Shown: positions 44,405 to 57,122, counted from the first letter of the stretch. The stretch is DNA of 64,000 bases from Proteles cristata cristata (GCA_017311185.1 JAESUZ010002387.1:248001-312000); one strand, 5' to 3'. Numbers and translations are program-made. The notes: generated from the letters alone by a model not told the origin.

Positions 44405-47197
44405 AAAAAACATTACTGATTTCATGTAATTTCCATGGGTTTTATTCTTTTCCTTATTTGAGTTGCATACATCAAACTTGGTGCATCTCCATCCCTATGA
44501 GATGGAGCAAAACCTGTCTTATGAGCAAAGCCACAGTGAAGCGCTCCTTCACGTGCATGGCTCTAAGTATCCTGTCTATTAAAGGCAGTAGGACTTGAAA
44601 CCCAATAGGACCCAACTTACAAAGATAAGGAAACTAATACAGACAATGGACATGATCCACCTTTTCTAGGTCAACAGCTGTTAGTCTGCTAGTCTCTCAG
44701 ATTAAAGCGTAAGAACATGATGAACATTCGCGAATATATCGTGCATTGATCCGAACACCATCACTACCTCCAATGCCACAGCTTGATTTTTAAAGGAATA
44801 AACTCTTACCTCATCATTTGTTTGTAAGAGGTTCCAGAATTAATTTCCCGGAGAAAGCCCAAACTCAAAATGGCAATAAGACCAGAGTTGTATGATAAGT
44901 AATCCATTTGAATTGCTTATGAAACTTCTTTTCTCAGACTCCTTCAATTGGCTATAGCAAAGGGAAAGAATCAATATATGTTATAATAATCTAGGAAAGC
45001 ACCATGATGAGTAATGTTTCATTAGAGAAACTTCTGAGAGAATCACAATATACCATCGTTAACGAAGTAATATTTCATTGCGTTCACTTAGCAATGTTAA
45101 CCCAATCCAGCGAGACCCTGAGTCGGTCGGCTGACAGTGTCTGCTGACTTCTTAATATGAGATATGTATTGAGCTCCTACTCACCGAAGGCACCAGCAAA
45201 TGACTTGAGACACTGTTGTTTTACTTGCTAAATCCAAAGACTGTGTCAGTCAGTCTGGGTGCGGTTATTTGTGAAACATACTCTACTTTCAGATCAAAAA
45301 TGACACGTAAGTTACGCTTCTCTTTGAAACTGGACTTCTTGAAAATGTCTGCCCTTACACACGATTTGATGACTCTGGGCTTTAATTTCTATATAATACA
45401 CATCCCACAATTAATCTTCTTAGATGCTGCAATCACTAGATTATGGTGGTTTGGGAGAAACTTCTTTAAAAGCAGTATGGCTCAACTTGGTATTTTCTGT
45501 GGCGATTTTTTTACTGACAGACAAGGTATCTGGTGTATTTTTAATATCTCATAGCCTAGATCCCATTCACTCTACTGAATATCTGCTTTCTTCACAACCC
45601 ATAGACACAGCTGTAAGCAAGTCTAACCACAGAAGGAAATTTTAATTTTTAAGCAGCTGATGAGATGGCAATCTGTCTTAGTTGCTGCCATAATCTTCCA
45701 TTTAGAGCTGACATGTTTATTCTTGGGGCATTTAAACTGTGGCCCAGAAAGCCATGAAGGGAGCCCAGTTATAAATGTTAGATTTGATTGGAAATGACAT
45801 TCCAAAATAAACATGCCAAAGCGCAGTGGAGCGTTCGATGCATCTACGGTGCGTTGCACTCAGCCACCCAAACCCACAGGCACACCAACACACCAACACA
45901 CACACATAGAATTCTCAGCAACCACACTACACTGGGGCATACAAACAAGAGATGCACAGGCACATTTTCTTCCTGAAAATGAAGTGGGCATTGGTCAGAA
46001 CAAATGTCACTTTACTCAGCAGCCAAATGTGTAAGGAAGGCATTAAGCCCCATCTTCTAACATCATAAAAGAAAATTTTTAAAGACACAGAAGGAAATAT
46101 TCCCCATAAGGATCAGCTGTGAGGTCCCTTTTACACATCACTCAATTCTCTGATGAGAAAAATAAATGAATGAGAATAATAATTAAAAAGGGAGGAATTG
46201 TTTTGAGAAGAATATAGACACAAAAAGAAATATAAACCAGACTGGGCTCCCTGCCCAGAAAATCAGACAAACAAAGAAAAAAACTGGGGAAAATAAAAAA
46301 AAATACTAAAGAAAGAAAAGAGGATATTTAAAAGGCATATTAAAAAAATAAAAGCAAATATGGTAAAAAAAGAAAATAACAACAGCATGGACAGGAGTGT
46401 TTAGAAAATAAGGTGGCCAGGAGAAAGGAAGAACAGAAGAGAAAAGCAGACAGAACACTAAACTACTAAAATTCATCTTCTTCTTCAAAGTGCTCTGCTT
46501 CAAAAATCTGTTAAAGGAGGAAACCGAGGGAGAGAACTTTAAACTAAAAATCATTAAGCCATACACCTATTTTCATCACTATTTTGTCTGGGTTGTTGGA
46601 AGGACACATAACTTGGGTTTAAGTTACTAGAAGAGAGTTTCTCCTTTGAATCTTTGAGAGTGTGTGTGTGTGTGTGTGTGTGTGTGCGCACACACACACG
46701 CATTTGCGTGATCGCTGGAAGGCACAATGAAAGAAGAATATTCGTTGCTAATTTACAAACATAAACCAATACTTCCAAATGTTATTCCGGGCTGTTGTTA
46801 GATGATCTCTGCTGTTCATGTTTCTTCCTTTTGCCTCTTTTCAGACAACAAACCCTCTACCACTTTCAAGTCTACTGCTATTTGTCACTCTCTACAAAAT
46901 ATCAGCTAACTTTCCACTATAGTTCAGAGACAGGCTATGTCCACATATCTTACTACTGTCATTGTGTTTGGTAATTAATATTAAATGTAATGTATGGAGA
47001 CTCTAACTTAGGTGAGCCCGGTTTGGCTGGTGTCACATATAGGTGAGGAATTCATCAACTGTTTTGACTATCTAGAAAGTTCAGATTTGGGAGGCAAAAT
47101 ACAAACTTATATAAAATATAAGTCATCACTGCCTTCATTGTGTGTAAAGTAATAACTTTCAAATGAGTGTGTTCCATTTTTATTTCACCTCATTTTT
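44405..47197. other. Unassigned, mostly unique sequence
   Basis: About 2.8 kb lacking recognisable interspersed repeats except simple-sequence runs (CACCAACA-rich at 45875-45907, GT/CA at 46660-46700). The 112-codon frame at 45216-45554 and others lack domains. The 46190-46560 part is very A-rich and gives a meaningless Phe-rich minus-strand frame. Confidence 0.4.
46660..46700. repeat. (GT)n/(CA)n alternating purine-pyrimidine palindrome
   Basis: A (GT)n run passes through TGCGCA into a (CA)n run. Positions 46676-46699 form a perfect 24-base palindrome centred between 46687 and 46688. Confidence 0.95.
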
Positions 47198-47210
47198 AAA
47201 AATCATTTCC

Positions 47211-47379
47211 CCAGGGCACCTGGGTGGCTTAGGTCACGATGTCGCAGATTGTGGGTTCGAGCCTCGCATCTGGCTCTGTGCTGACAGCTCACAGCCTGAA
47301 GCCTGTTTCAGATTCTGTGTCTCCCTCTCTCTCTGACCCTGCCCTGCTCTCTCTCTCTCTCAGAAATAAAACATTAAAA
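47211..47379 (+). mobile_element. Feliform SINE with box A deletion
   Basis: Head GGGCACCTGGGTGGCTTAGGTCACG: the segment between the two GCTTAG motifs of the full-length element is missing, removing most of box A. Box B GGTTCGAGCC is intact. A perfect 13-bp duplication AAAAATCATTTCC lies at 47198-47210 and 47380-47392. Confidence 0.95.
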
Positions 47380-47394
47380 AAAAATCATTTCCTG

Positions 47395-48478
47395 GATCTT
47401 CTCTCAAATAGAAAGCTATTTATTTTCATCACAATTCATCATTTATTTTTATTTTTTTGGCTTGACCAAAAAAGCACATATCAGCCTGTATCTGCTAAAA
47501 TTATTTCCAAGGTAGGTTAGATGGAGATAGCATTATAAAATATCAAGTCAGTTGATCAAATTGGTCTGCATTGTGCTGTGGGCATAGAATGATGGAGTGG
47601 TAAAATGTTAAACTATTAAACTACTATAATTAGAGAGAATTTTCAGTAACGTTACATAGGAAGAATCAGAAAGTTCATGCTTCTAACTGATAAAGTACTT
47701 CTACTCTGCCTGGACTCAATTTTAAACTTACTCTTCCTGAATAAGAATGCAGAATTTAAAGCCCCATCACTTAAATGTGTTTTAGCTCTCAGAGCACTCA
47801 GATTAGGAAGCAAGACTGAATCTGAATCACTGCCAAAACTAGAGGGATTTTACTGTGCCAACCTGCGGTCTAGCAAGCTAGTTAGCCAGCCAATGTCACT
47901 GATGCTCCACAAGACACACAACTCCTGGGTCAGAGAAAAACAGTGTTACTACTCACAGCAAAAGCAGTAGCCAAAGCATCAACATCACTGTATCAATTAC
48001 CTGAGCCCAAGCCCCTAAGAACATGGAGAAACAAATGATATCTATGCCTTATAGGAAAGAAACCCTAACTTTGGGAAAGTCACTGTTTTTACAGTTAGCA
48101 GGAGCAAGCATGCCCCCTTTTCTAAGGAGAGATGGTATCTAATCCCTCAAGGTTGTTCTCAATGCAAACAAAACCCTGAGAAATGGCCCAGGTAAAGAGC
48201 AGTCAGGGACTTGCATTCTTGGGATACACAGCAAGACATGTATGAGCACGAGAAACCCACGGAGGAGTGTCTCCTGACAGTATCATCCAAAGAGAGAAGC
48301 CATTTTTAGGATAATTAATCATTGGTGACAGATACTTTGAAGAAATCAAAGCCACTTTAGAAATGCAGTTAGTGGTAAAGATTATGCTTCAAGTTTGAAC
48401 TTGAAGTAATTGCCAATTGAGAAAATTAGTAAGCGTGTTCTGCAATTTTCACTAAACTCTCTGAAACAGGAAAGTGAC
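47395..48478. other. Unassigned sequence
   Basis: No repeat or gene recognised. The 97-codon frame at 47677-47970 has no domain and no splice or promoter context. Confidence 0.4.
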
Positions 48479-48479
48479 C

Positions 48480-48700
48480 ATATCTGCCTTAGTTCAAATC
48501 CCAGCTATGCCACTTACTGAGGAAGTGATTTCATCTCCCTGTTCATTCATTTCTTATCTGTATGAAGAGGATCATAATAGTAACTAACTATTGTTTGCTA
48601 TGAATAAAATTACTTAATTTATGTAGAAAGAACTATACAGGTGTTAGTAACTAATACTCTATTAACACTACTATCATCATAATTATTATTATTTATTACT
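48480..48700 (+). repeat. MIR SINE relic
   Basis: TTCAAATCCCAGCTATGCCA, CTTACTGAGGAAGTGATTTC and TCTCCCTGTTCATTCATTTC follow the MIR box B and core, then an AT-rich degenerate 3' part containing GAGGATCATAATAGTAACTA. Confidence 0.68.
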
Positions 48701-49209
48701 AGCATATAATGGGCAGGAATAATATAGACATACATTTAATACAGCCAGGACAATGAAAGAAATAAAATTGGAATTAGAATACAGACAGTTTTCTTAAGGA
48801 CTTCACCAACTCCGTTTGAGATTGAAGTCATAATTAATTTTAGAATCTAGTGTTTATTATATTTAGTATGATGTAAGTATACTAAAATTTCTACATAATT
48901 CATGAAATATTTCTGATACAATAATATGCAATTCTTTTTTTCGGATTAAATACATTTTGCTGTCACAATAAAGTAAGTCAAATGCCCACTCATAGTCTCA
49001 GTACAGAGTAATATTCTGACCACATAGACCCTATCCAGTTGCTGCATCAGGGTCTGAAGCCAATCACTGAGACATGGAGGAGCCACAGAATATTGCCCTA
49101 CCAATGTTGCCTTATCTGGTAGGGTGTCTTTTGTGTCACACCAATGCAGAATTTACTAGTCATCAAAGAACTGTGCCCAATGATTAAAAAGCAAGAAGCC
49201 AGACTTCTA

Positions 49210-52200
49210 CTTCAAAACAGATGGAATAGTGATATTTCTCCTTGTTCTTCCTGCTAAGTGCAGCTAAAAACCTGGATATTATGTATGTATAAAATTAAGA
49301 AGCCTGTGAAAGGTGGAAAAGTCACACTGACTAGGGATTGTAGAATCAGAGGAAGTGTATGGTAGTGAGTTCTTAGAATTTGGTTTTGGGGTGGTTTATG
49401 AGCTAGAGTAGCCGGCAACCCCAAAATGCTAATAGGTACAGACAAAAACAAGCCCCAAGGGAAGCCGTTTTTCTAGCCAAAGAACCAGTAAAAGAACAGC
49501 TTAGCAAGACAGAAAGCTTTTAGACCATAACTGCATTACTCCACCTAAAATAGAAATCATGGCCCTGTCCTTAGCCTTGTTAGAAAGAAAATGGAGTGCA
49601 GAACCTAGACTCCACTTAATCTAGGCTAAAATGAGGGACATCGATCCTCCCTTTTGGTATGGTCTAAAGGAAGGCCAAGTAGGAGGTTGGGACTTTCACA
49701 AACACCAGATGGTAATGAGCCCTACTGCAGTGTCAGTGGAGACCTGTGGGGAACCTGGACTTCCCCTCTGACCCAGCAGGAATGAGGAACTCTTTAGCTC
49801 CCAGCTGCGATGATGTCACAAGAAGCCTCATGAGAGTCAGGTCTTTCATTATTACTCAGTGATGATTAAGGCCACCTCCCTGATGGGGAGCACTAATGAG
49901 GCACTCCCATCTCTCCTTTCCAGGGAGGTATAAACGGGGATTATTGGGAACCAGAACTCCTATTATTTTTCAGCAGTAACAAGGAGCTCTAACCACCTTG
50001 GGTATCGATGGAGGCCAAGGGAATGGACTTCTACTTACATCTGATAATAATGAGATAATCTATCCCCCCTTTTTTCTGACAGAGACATATCAAAAGAAGC
50101 CAGCTAAAAGAGGTTTAAATAAGATTCTGAGTCTCATAACACAGTAACTAAATGTCCTGGTTTCAATAAAAAATTACTCATTATACCAAGAACAAGGAAA
50201 ATCTCAGCTGGAATAAAAAAGACAATCAAAAGTAATAACACAAAAATGACAAAGATGTTAAAATCTGACAAAGATTTTAAAGAAGTCATCATAAAAGTGT
50301 TTCAATGAGCTATTATGAACATACTTGAAAATTTTGAAAAAACTCTCATCAAATAAATAGAAGATATAAAGAACTAAATGGAAATTGTAGAACTGAAGAA
50401 TAAAATAACAAAAATAAAAACTCACTGGGTGAATTCAATAACAGAATTAAGAAGGCAGAAGGAAAAAAAATCAATGAACTGGAAGATAAAACAACATAAA
50501 TTAATGAATCCTAAGAATAGAGACAAAATAGACTGAAGAAAATGAACAGAGCCTCAAGGATCTTTGGGACTATAACTAAATACTTAACATTTTTGTCATT
50601 AGAAACTCAGAAGGAAAGGAGAAAGAAGATGAAGTTTAAAAACTATTCAGTGAGGGGCGCCTGGGTGGCTTAGTCGGTTAAGCGTCCGACTTTCGCTTAG
50701 GTCATGATCTCGCGGCTCGTGGGTTCGAGCCCCACGTCAGGCTCTGTGCTGACTGCCAGCTCAGAGCCTGGAGCCTGTTTCAGAGTCCGTGATTCCCTCT
50801 CTCTCTGACCCTCCCCTGCTCACGCTGTCTCTCTCTCTCTCTCTCTCCTAGAAATAAAACATTAAAAAAAAAAATTTAAAAACTATTCAGTGAAATAATG
50901 GTTGCAGCTTCCCAAATTTGACAAAAGCCTATATAAACCTATAGATTCAAGAATCTGAAAGAATCTGAACAGGATAAACTCAAAGAATCTACCCTAAAGC
51001 ATGGTATAGTCAAAGTTCTGAAAATTGAAGGAAAAAAATCTTTAAAAAAGCAAAGGAGAAATAATGTATTACCTACAGGGAAAAATCATTTGAGTGACAG
51101 TAGATTTCTCATTAGAAAACACGGATTATAGAAGGAAGTAACACAACATTTTTTAAGTGTTAAAAGGGGAGAATAACTGAACTATATCCAGTGAAGAAGA
51201 CATTTCAGGAATGAATGAGAAGTCAAAATATTCTCAGATGAAGGAATTTTAATAGAATTATCGCCAGCAGATTTACTTTTAAGAAATGTCTAAAAGAAGT
51301 TCTCTAAAGAGAAAAGATATTTAAAAAGGAGAAAAACCTTGGAACATCAGGAGGAAGGAAAAACAAAACATGAGAAAGAGTGAAAACATAAGCAAGTACA
51401 TTTTATTTCTCTTGGGTTTCTAAATTCTGTTTGAACATTGAGGAAAAACTGTAACACTTCAGATTTGGTCCTAAAAATAAGTAGAGAAAATATTTATGAT
51501 AATTGCATATTACTACTAGAAAAGCTATACAAAGAGAAATACTCAAAAATTCTAAGGACAAATCAAAACGAAATTCTAAAATGTGTTCAGATAACCCACA
51601 GGAAGAAGGCATGAAGAAGAAAACAGAGAAGCTAAAAACAGGGGGAACAAACAGATAACAAAAATAAAATAGCAAACTTAAGCCCTAATGTACCAAAAAT
51701 TACATTAAATGTAAATGATTCAAATGTACCAATTCAATGACAGAGATTGGCAGAGTGAATTTGAAAATAGGACTATATTTTTGTCAAAGAGGAAATCAAT
51801 TCAGTATAATGATATGGGCAGGCTGAAAGTAAAATGATGAGAAAAATATGTTAGGCAAACATTAATCAGAAGAAATCAGGAGTCACAATTACCAGCGACA
51901 GAAAGGGACATTACATAATGAAAAAAGGGTTAATCAATCGACCAAGTCATATTAATCCTAAATTTGTATGTTGTAAACAACAGAGCAAAATAAATGAAGT
52001 AAACACTGACAGAACTAGGAGGAACAGGCAAACTCACAATTAAAGTTGGAGATTTCATCATCCTTGTCTCAACAACTGACAGAACAACTATAGAGAAAAT
52101 CAGCAAGAATCTATAAAAACTCAGCAACACATCAACCAATAAGATATGACCAATATTTATAGAACACTCTATGTAGACACCTTCTTTACACAGAACATAC

Positions 52201-52650
52201 ATCAAAACAGACCATATCCTGGGCCATTAAACAAATCTCAAACAATTTTTACAACCAGAAATCATACAGTGTGTTTTATGACAAGAAATCAAACTAAAAA
52301 CCAATAACAGAAAGATAACAGAAAAACCTCCAAATACTTAGAAATTAAACAACAAATTTCTAGTTATCTATGGATCATGGAGGAAGTCTCATGTGAAAAT
52401 TAAAAAATGCACTGAACTAAATGGAACTAAAATTTTGCAGGGCATAGCTAAAGCAGTGCTGAGAGGAAACTTTATAATATTAAATGTTTACATTAGTAAG
52501 AAGAAAAAGTTTCAAATAAATAATCTAAGCTCCAATTTGAAGAACCTAGAAAATGAAGAGCAAAGTAAACCCAAAGAAAGCTGAAAATAATAAAGAACAG
52601 AAATCAGTGAAACTGAATATAGAAAAGCAATCAAGAAGAAATGTTAGGTA
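49210..52650 (+). repeat. 5' half of an old LINE-1 (5' region through ORF2 endonuclease region)
   Basis: Sense LINE-1. The early part has CTAAAAACCTGGATATTATG and GAGTAGCCGGCAACCCC. The ORF1-region phrases GACAAAGATTTTAAAGAAGT, GAAGACATTTCAGGAATGAA and CGCCAGCAGATTTACTTTTA follow. The start of ORF2 is marked by TTACATTAAATGTAAATGAT and GACAGAGATTGGCAGAGTGA, then GACCATATCCTGGGCCATTA and GCTAAAGCAGTGCTGAGAGG. Many stops make it dead. It stops near 52650, before the reverse-transcriptase core. A young SINE is nested at 50654. Confidence 0.82.
50654..50874 (+). mobile_element. Feliform SINE, young subfamily
   Basis: GGGGCGCCTGGGTGGCTTAG, TCGGTTAAGCGTCCGACTTT, CGTGGGTTCGAGCCCCACG, GCTGACTGCCAGCTC, a long (TC)n and a CTAGAAATAAAACATT tail. 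A perfect 19-bp duplication, TTTAAAAACTATTCAGTGA, lies at 50635-50653 and 50875-50893. It interrupts the old LINE-1. Confidence 0.97.
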
Positions 52651-52859
52651 ATATAGCTCTTAGAGTTGATGTGGATTCAGTAATCATAAACAACATGTCC
52701 AATCGTGACCTTCCTTCTTCTTCAGTTATATGAATGATAAAGACAGGCAGAAGAGAAGGATATGGTATGCATTTCTAAATACTGTCTTTACGTGATCCAG
52801 AATTTTTATTTTTCAGAGAGCTAGGAGAAGTTTCTGTCTCCTACCATAAGAAAAAATGT

Positions 52860-53052
52860 GGGGCACCTGGGTGGCTCAGTTAAGTGTTCAACTTGAGCTC
52901 AGGTCATGATCTCATGGTTCATGGGTTCGAGCCCTGCACTGGGCTCCACACTGACATTGTGGCTCCTGCTTGGGATTCTCTCTCTCTCTCTTTCTCTACC
53001 CTTCCCCTGCTCATGTTTTCTCTCTTTCTCAAAAATAAATAAACTTAAAAAA
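52860..53052 (+). mobile_element. Feliform SINE with short box A deletion
   Basis: GGGGCACCTGGGTGGCTCAG runs straight into TTAAGTGTTCAAC, so a few bases of box A are lost. Box B GGGTTCGAGCCCTG is intact. TC tract and AAAAATAAATAAAC tail. Target copies are unclear (A-rich flanks). Confidence 0.93.
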
Positions 53053-53068
53053 AACTGTAACACAGGTT

Positions 53069-53108
53069 ATTTATTTATTTATTCATTCATTCATTCATTC
53101 ATTCATTC
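53069..53108. repeat. (TTTA)n(TTCA)n tetranucleotide repeat
   Basis: TTATTTATTTATTTA passes into about seven ATTC units. It lies just downstream of the SINE and is probably not part of its tail, since a unique CTGTAACACAGG spacer intervenes. Confidence 0.92.
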
Positions 53109-53109
53109 C

Positions 53110-53980
53110 TTTAATAGATATTTGAATTACACTCACCCTCCCTCAGAGTGTTTATGGGTTGAGCTATCATGAAATTAATAGGAATAATAGTAATAAAATA
53201 AATAAACAGAAAAAGAATGTCTGAAAATTAACATACACTTTCCATCATGAGGTAGGCTGTGGTGGCATGTGGTGAAATAGAAATCTGATTCCCTTCCCTA
53301 AAGCTTATCAGAAATTCTAAGTGCTTTAATGCTTTGGTTTGGTATTATAAGATTGTATATTAAAGAGAAAGAACAGAATTCCAAGAAAAATGAGGCATAC
53401 GTGGCAGCAATTCCATTTTGTAAATCTTGCAGCATGAAGCATGCCCCCTGGGGCTGTCAACCTTGCCATTCTACCCTGGCTGACAAGCCCTCCTTTATTA
53501 ATATGCTCTTTTTAATGATGACATCAGAGAGAATAACAGAGAGACTTTTTGTTTTGGTTTTGGTTTTGCTTTGTCAGCATTACTTAAATATTAGTTTCAC
53601 TATTCAGCTGTAATATCACATTCTCCAAATTGTTCCAAAACTAATAAAACCAAAGATAGCATCACGTATGCAGCTGTATGTCTGAGTAGATTGGTGTTTA
53701 CACATCTCAATCATAACATGAAGTTTTCTAAATCTAATCTGATATCAGCTAATGGGATGATTTAGACATGCCAAATTGTAATACCACATTATGTCATTTA
53801 ATTAAAGCTAAACTTATTAGACACACGAGAAGCGTACACAAATAAAGTTGTAATCTAAACTGAGGAAGTGAAATCAACTTTGATTTGTGGATGTCATGGT
53901 GGTTGAGGTTGGAAGTTTTTAAGATTTATATGATATATAATTACATCATAAATATATAATGACTATTGTTAAAATATGTC
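53110..53980. other. Unassigned AT-rich sequence
   Basis: No gene or clear repeat. The 94-codon frame at 53329-53613 has no domain. Its Cys-containing middle is not a recognisable zinc-binding motif. Confidence 0.4.
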
Positions 53981-53984
53981 CAAT

Positions 53985-54085
53985 ACAGAGTAAAAAGAAT
54001 ACTGACTTGGAGTCTACAGATCTGGGTTGAATCTCAGCACTGCTGCTAAACTTGCCTGTGGTATTTGGAGAGTTACATAAACTAT
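53985..54085 (+). repeat. MIR SINE relic
   Basis: ACTGACTTGGAGTCTACAGA, TCTGGGTTGAATCTCAGCAC, TGCTGCTAAACTTGCCTGTG and GAGAGTTACATAAACTATCT follow the MIR head, box B and core. Confidence 0.65.
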
Positions 54086-54149
54086 CTAAAGCAGGGTTTT
54101 TCCTATTGGTTAAAAAATAATAACAGACAGTGTTAAGTGAATTAATTCA

Positions 54150-54385
54150 ATTTTTTTCATAACTACCCTCTGAATAAGTCATCAATGTTGTCCTCATTAA
54201 CAAAACAAAAGGAAACAAAACAAAAACAAAACAAAACAAAACAAGCAATCAAACAAAAGAAAAAGCCACAGACTTGGAGTTATGTTACTTGCATACAGTC
54301 ATGTGGGTAATTAGGGTAGAGGCAGGATTTGACCCTAGGAGGCCTGATCCTAGGCCTTTTCATGAGCCCCAATGCTCTATTGTTT
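54150..54385 (-). repeat. MIR-like relic with (CAAAA)n insertion
   Basis: The plus strand has GACTTGGAGTTATGTTACTT, GCATACAGTCATGTGGGTAA, GGTAGAGGCAGGATTTGACC and CTAGGAGGCCTGATCC, close to the reverse complement of the MIR 5' half. The upstream part is replaced by an expanded CAAAA run at 54199-54262. Confidence 0.5.
54199..54262. repeat. (CAAAA)n/(AAAAC)n low-complexity run
   Basis: Irregular ACAAAACAAAAGG units, then several regular CAAAA units. It sits inside the MIR-like relic. Confidence 0.9.
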
Positions 54386-54399
54386 GCCTGACACATAGT

Positions 54400-54500
54400 T
54401 TCATTTCTAGGATCAAATGTGATACACCCATAACACCTTATAGGTATCTGGCACATAAGAAGTACTCACTCTTAGTTTTATCTTTATTACTATTAGTATT
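54400..54500 (+). repeat. MIR 3'-end-like relic
   Basis: AGGATCAAATGTGATACACC, then GTATCTGGCACATAAGAAGT and ACTCACTCTTAGTTTTATC match the 3' portion of MIR on the plus strand. Because the preceding piece is in the opposite orientation, the two are probably separate insertions. Confidence 0.45.
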
Positions 54501-54504
54501 AACA

Positions 54505-55110
54505 TTATTAGTATGTGTAATGCCCCCAAAGCTTTCTGAAATAAGCTGATGCTTATACTTGTCAAATAAAAAGTGTCTGTAGCCCTTATCTAATGTAACT
54601 TCGCAATCATGACATACATGTAAATCACAACTTACTGTGACATATTTTGTGCTCATGTCATTGCTAGTCATAACCTTTGTTTTTATGTCTTCTTTTTTTT
54701 CTACCTTGTTTGAGTCCTTCACACACTCCAGGTAGAGAGATGAGTTTCTCTCCATCAGACATGAAGATCCTTAAAGGCTACAATAGTTTATCCATCCTTA
54801 TTTCCTCAAAGCTGTGCACAACACTGCCCCAAAGTTAACATACAATGAATACATAAAGAATGAATGACGATTATTTCCCCATAATTTCCACTTTTTCATT
54901 TTGAGGAGATAAAAAAAAAGTCTAATAAAAGCACTAAAATTTGGGAAAACCAAGAATTTCTACCACACTGGATCTGCTCTAGAGGTAAAAATAGAGTTTA
55001 AAAAATACATGAAGGTAAATAAGGCAGTTACGTGCATAGGATTCTTTTGACTTATTTATAACCTTTGAGCAGCATAGAAGAATCAACATCTACCCTAAGA
55101 AAGAAAATGA
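54505..55110. other. Unassigned sequence with LINE-2-like tail
   Basis: Near 54780-54870 a CTTATTTCCTCAAAGCTGTG run, then ACAATGAATACATAAAGAAT and GAATGAC suggests a diverged LINE-2 3' end. The remainder is not assigned. The minus-strand frame at 54438-54755 has no domain. Confidence 0.35.
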
Positions 55111-55111
55111 A

Positions 55112-55357
55112 GGGGAGCCTGAGTGGCTCAGTCAGTTAAATGTCTGACTTAGGCTCAGGTCATGATCTCATGGTTTGTGCATTTAAGCCCTGCATCAAAG
55201 CTCTGTGCTAACAGCTCAGAGCCTGGAGCCCACTTCAGATTCTATGTCTCCCTCTCTCTCTGCCCCTCCCCTGTACATGCTCTTTTTCTCTCTCTCTCTC
55301 TTTCTCTCTGTCAAAAATAAATAAACATTAGGGGGAAAAAAAACTTAAAAAAAAATA
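55112..55357 (+). mobile_element. Feliform SINE
   Basis: GGGGAGCCTGAGTGGCTCAG, GTTAAATGTCTGACTTAGGC, a degraded box B (GTGCATTTAAGCCC), a TC tract and AAAAATAAATAAACATT, plus a heterogeneous A-rich tail. The flanks AAAGAAAATGAAG (55100-55112) and AAAGAAAATGAAG (55358-55370) are the target duplication, with one base of overlap at the head. Confidence 0.93.
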
Positions 55358-55369
55358 AAAGAAAATGAA

Positions 55370-56150
55370 GTGGTCTAAAAATCCCTGGTTGTTTCCACAT
55401 GCAGAGTGATGAAATGATTCTAAAATCTCCCCAGGTATCAAATCATTTTTTAGATGAAAGCGATGGGAATAAAAGCACCTACTCAACTTTGTGATCAGAG
55501 AAGTTCAAGTTTCTGAATCTTTAGCCTCAATGCATGGTATAAAAGACCAAAGCCAATAATCCTGACTAAGAGTGATGACTAGTATGGACTATGGAACCAT
55601 CCCACAGCTGCCTATGTCTCTAAGTGTTTTCAAGAAATTGAAACCTATGTTAATTACATTACATATTTATGCATGTATATTATTTAGCAACCCTAAAACT
55701 ATAATTCAAAGGTTAGAAGCTAATATAGGAAATAAAGTTCAAGTGTCATGTATAAGATTGTTTGCTTTATGTGAATGGGACTTAGATTTCAACTCCACAG
55801 TAAATTCTTAATTCATAAGTTAGTGATGTTTTGTGATTATAGGTTCTAGTATGACATAATGAAAGAAATGAAATTCCTAGACCATAAAGGTTTTGGGTTA
55901 CATTTTTCTGGCATAAACTATACAGAGCATTGTAAAGTTCAGGGATAGAGATTAAGAATTCTGCACATGTGACATCAACCACAGAGAATAAAATGTGCCC
56001 TTCATTTCTACTTCTTAAGGTACAAGAAACAGCTAAAATAGTGTAAACAATTATGCAGATTCAAATCAATGCATTCTAGCCCCATATCTCAAATTGGGTC
56101 AGCTCCATCCCAGGATGTTAATGAGCCAAAAGTAATAGACATGAGGTCAC
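55370..56150. other. Unassigned AT-rich sequence
   Basis: No gene or recognised repeat. The 79-codon frame at 55572-55811 has no domain and the DNA has the same composition as its surroundings. Confidence 0.4.
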
Positions 56151-56491
56151 AAAATTAGTTGCAAACTACAAAGTGAGTACACAAAAATCTGTTGTTTCTA
56201 TACACCAACATCAAACTATCAGAAAAAAAATTTTTGAATCTCATTCACAATTGCATCAAAAAAATAAAATACATGTGAATAGATTTAACCAAGGAGGTGA
56301 AAACTGTAAGACGTTAATGAAAGAAAGTGAAGAAGACATAAATAAATGGAAAAATATTCTGTACTTATGGATTGGATGAATCAATATTATTAAAATTAAT
56401 ACCGAAAGCAATCTACAGATTCAATGCAATACATATAAATATTCCAATGACATTTTTCAAAGAAATACAACCAATAATCCTAACATAAGTA

Positions 56492-56513
56492 TGGAACTAC
56501 ACACACACACACA
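56492..56513. repeat. (AC)n microsatellite in LINE-1
   Basis: About ten AC units inside LINE-1 ORF2, after GTATGGAACT and before AATGGAGTAG. Confidence 0.9.
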
Positions 56514-57122
56514 CAATGGAGTAGACAAATCTATCTTGGGAAAGAAAAAGCTAGACGCATCATGCTCCCTGATTCCACACTATACTACAGAGCTTCAATA
56601 ATTAAGTATTGGCATAAAAAACAGATACATAGATTGATGGAACAGAATAGGGTCCAGAAATAAAACCACCTCAAATACAAAGGAGTCAAGAATCTACAAT
56701 GGGAGAAGGATAGTCTTTTCAATAAGTGGTGTCAGGAAAACTGGACAGCTATATGCAAAAAAAAAATAAAACTTAAACATTATTTACACCATAAACAAAA
56801 ATTAACTCAAAATAAATTAAAGACTTGAATAGAAGACCTGGAACCACAAAACTGCTAAAAATGAAACAAAACAAAAACAAAAAAAATAACAAAAAAACAT
56901 AGGCATTAAGTTCCTTGACATAGGCCTTGGAATGATTTTTATTAATCTGACATTAACAACAAGAGCAACAAAAACAAAAATAAACAAATAGAACCACATC
57001 GTACTAAAAAAGCTTCTGCACAGCAAAGGAAACCATCAACAAAATGAAAAGGCAGAACACTGGATGGGAGAAAGTATTTGTAAATTATATTTCCGACAAG
57101 GGACTAATATCCAAAATACATA

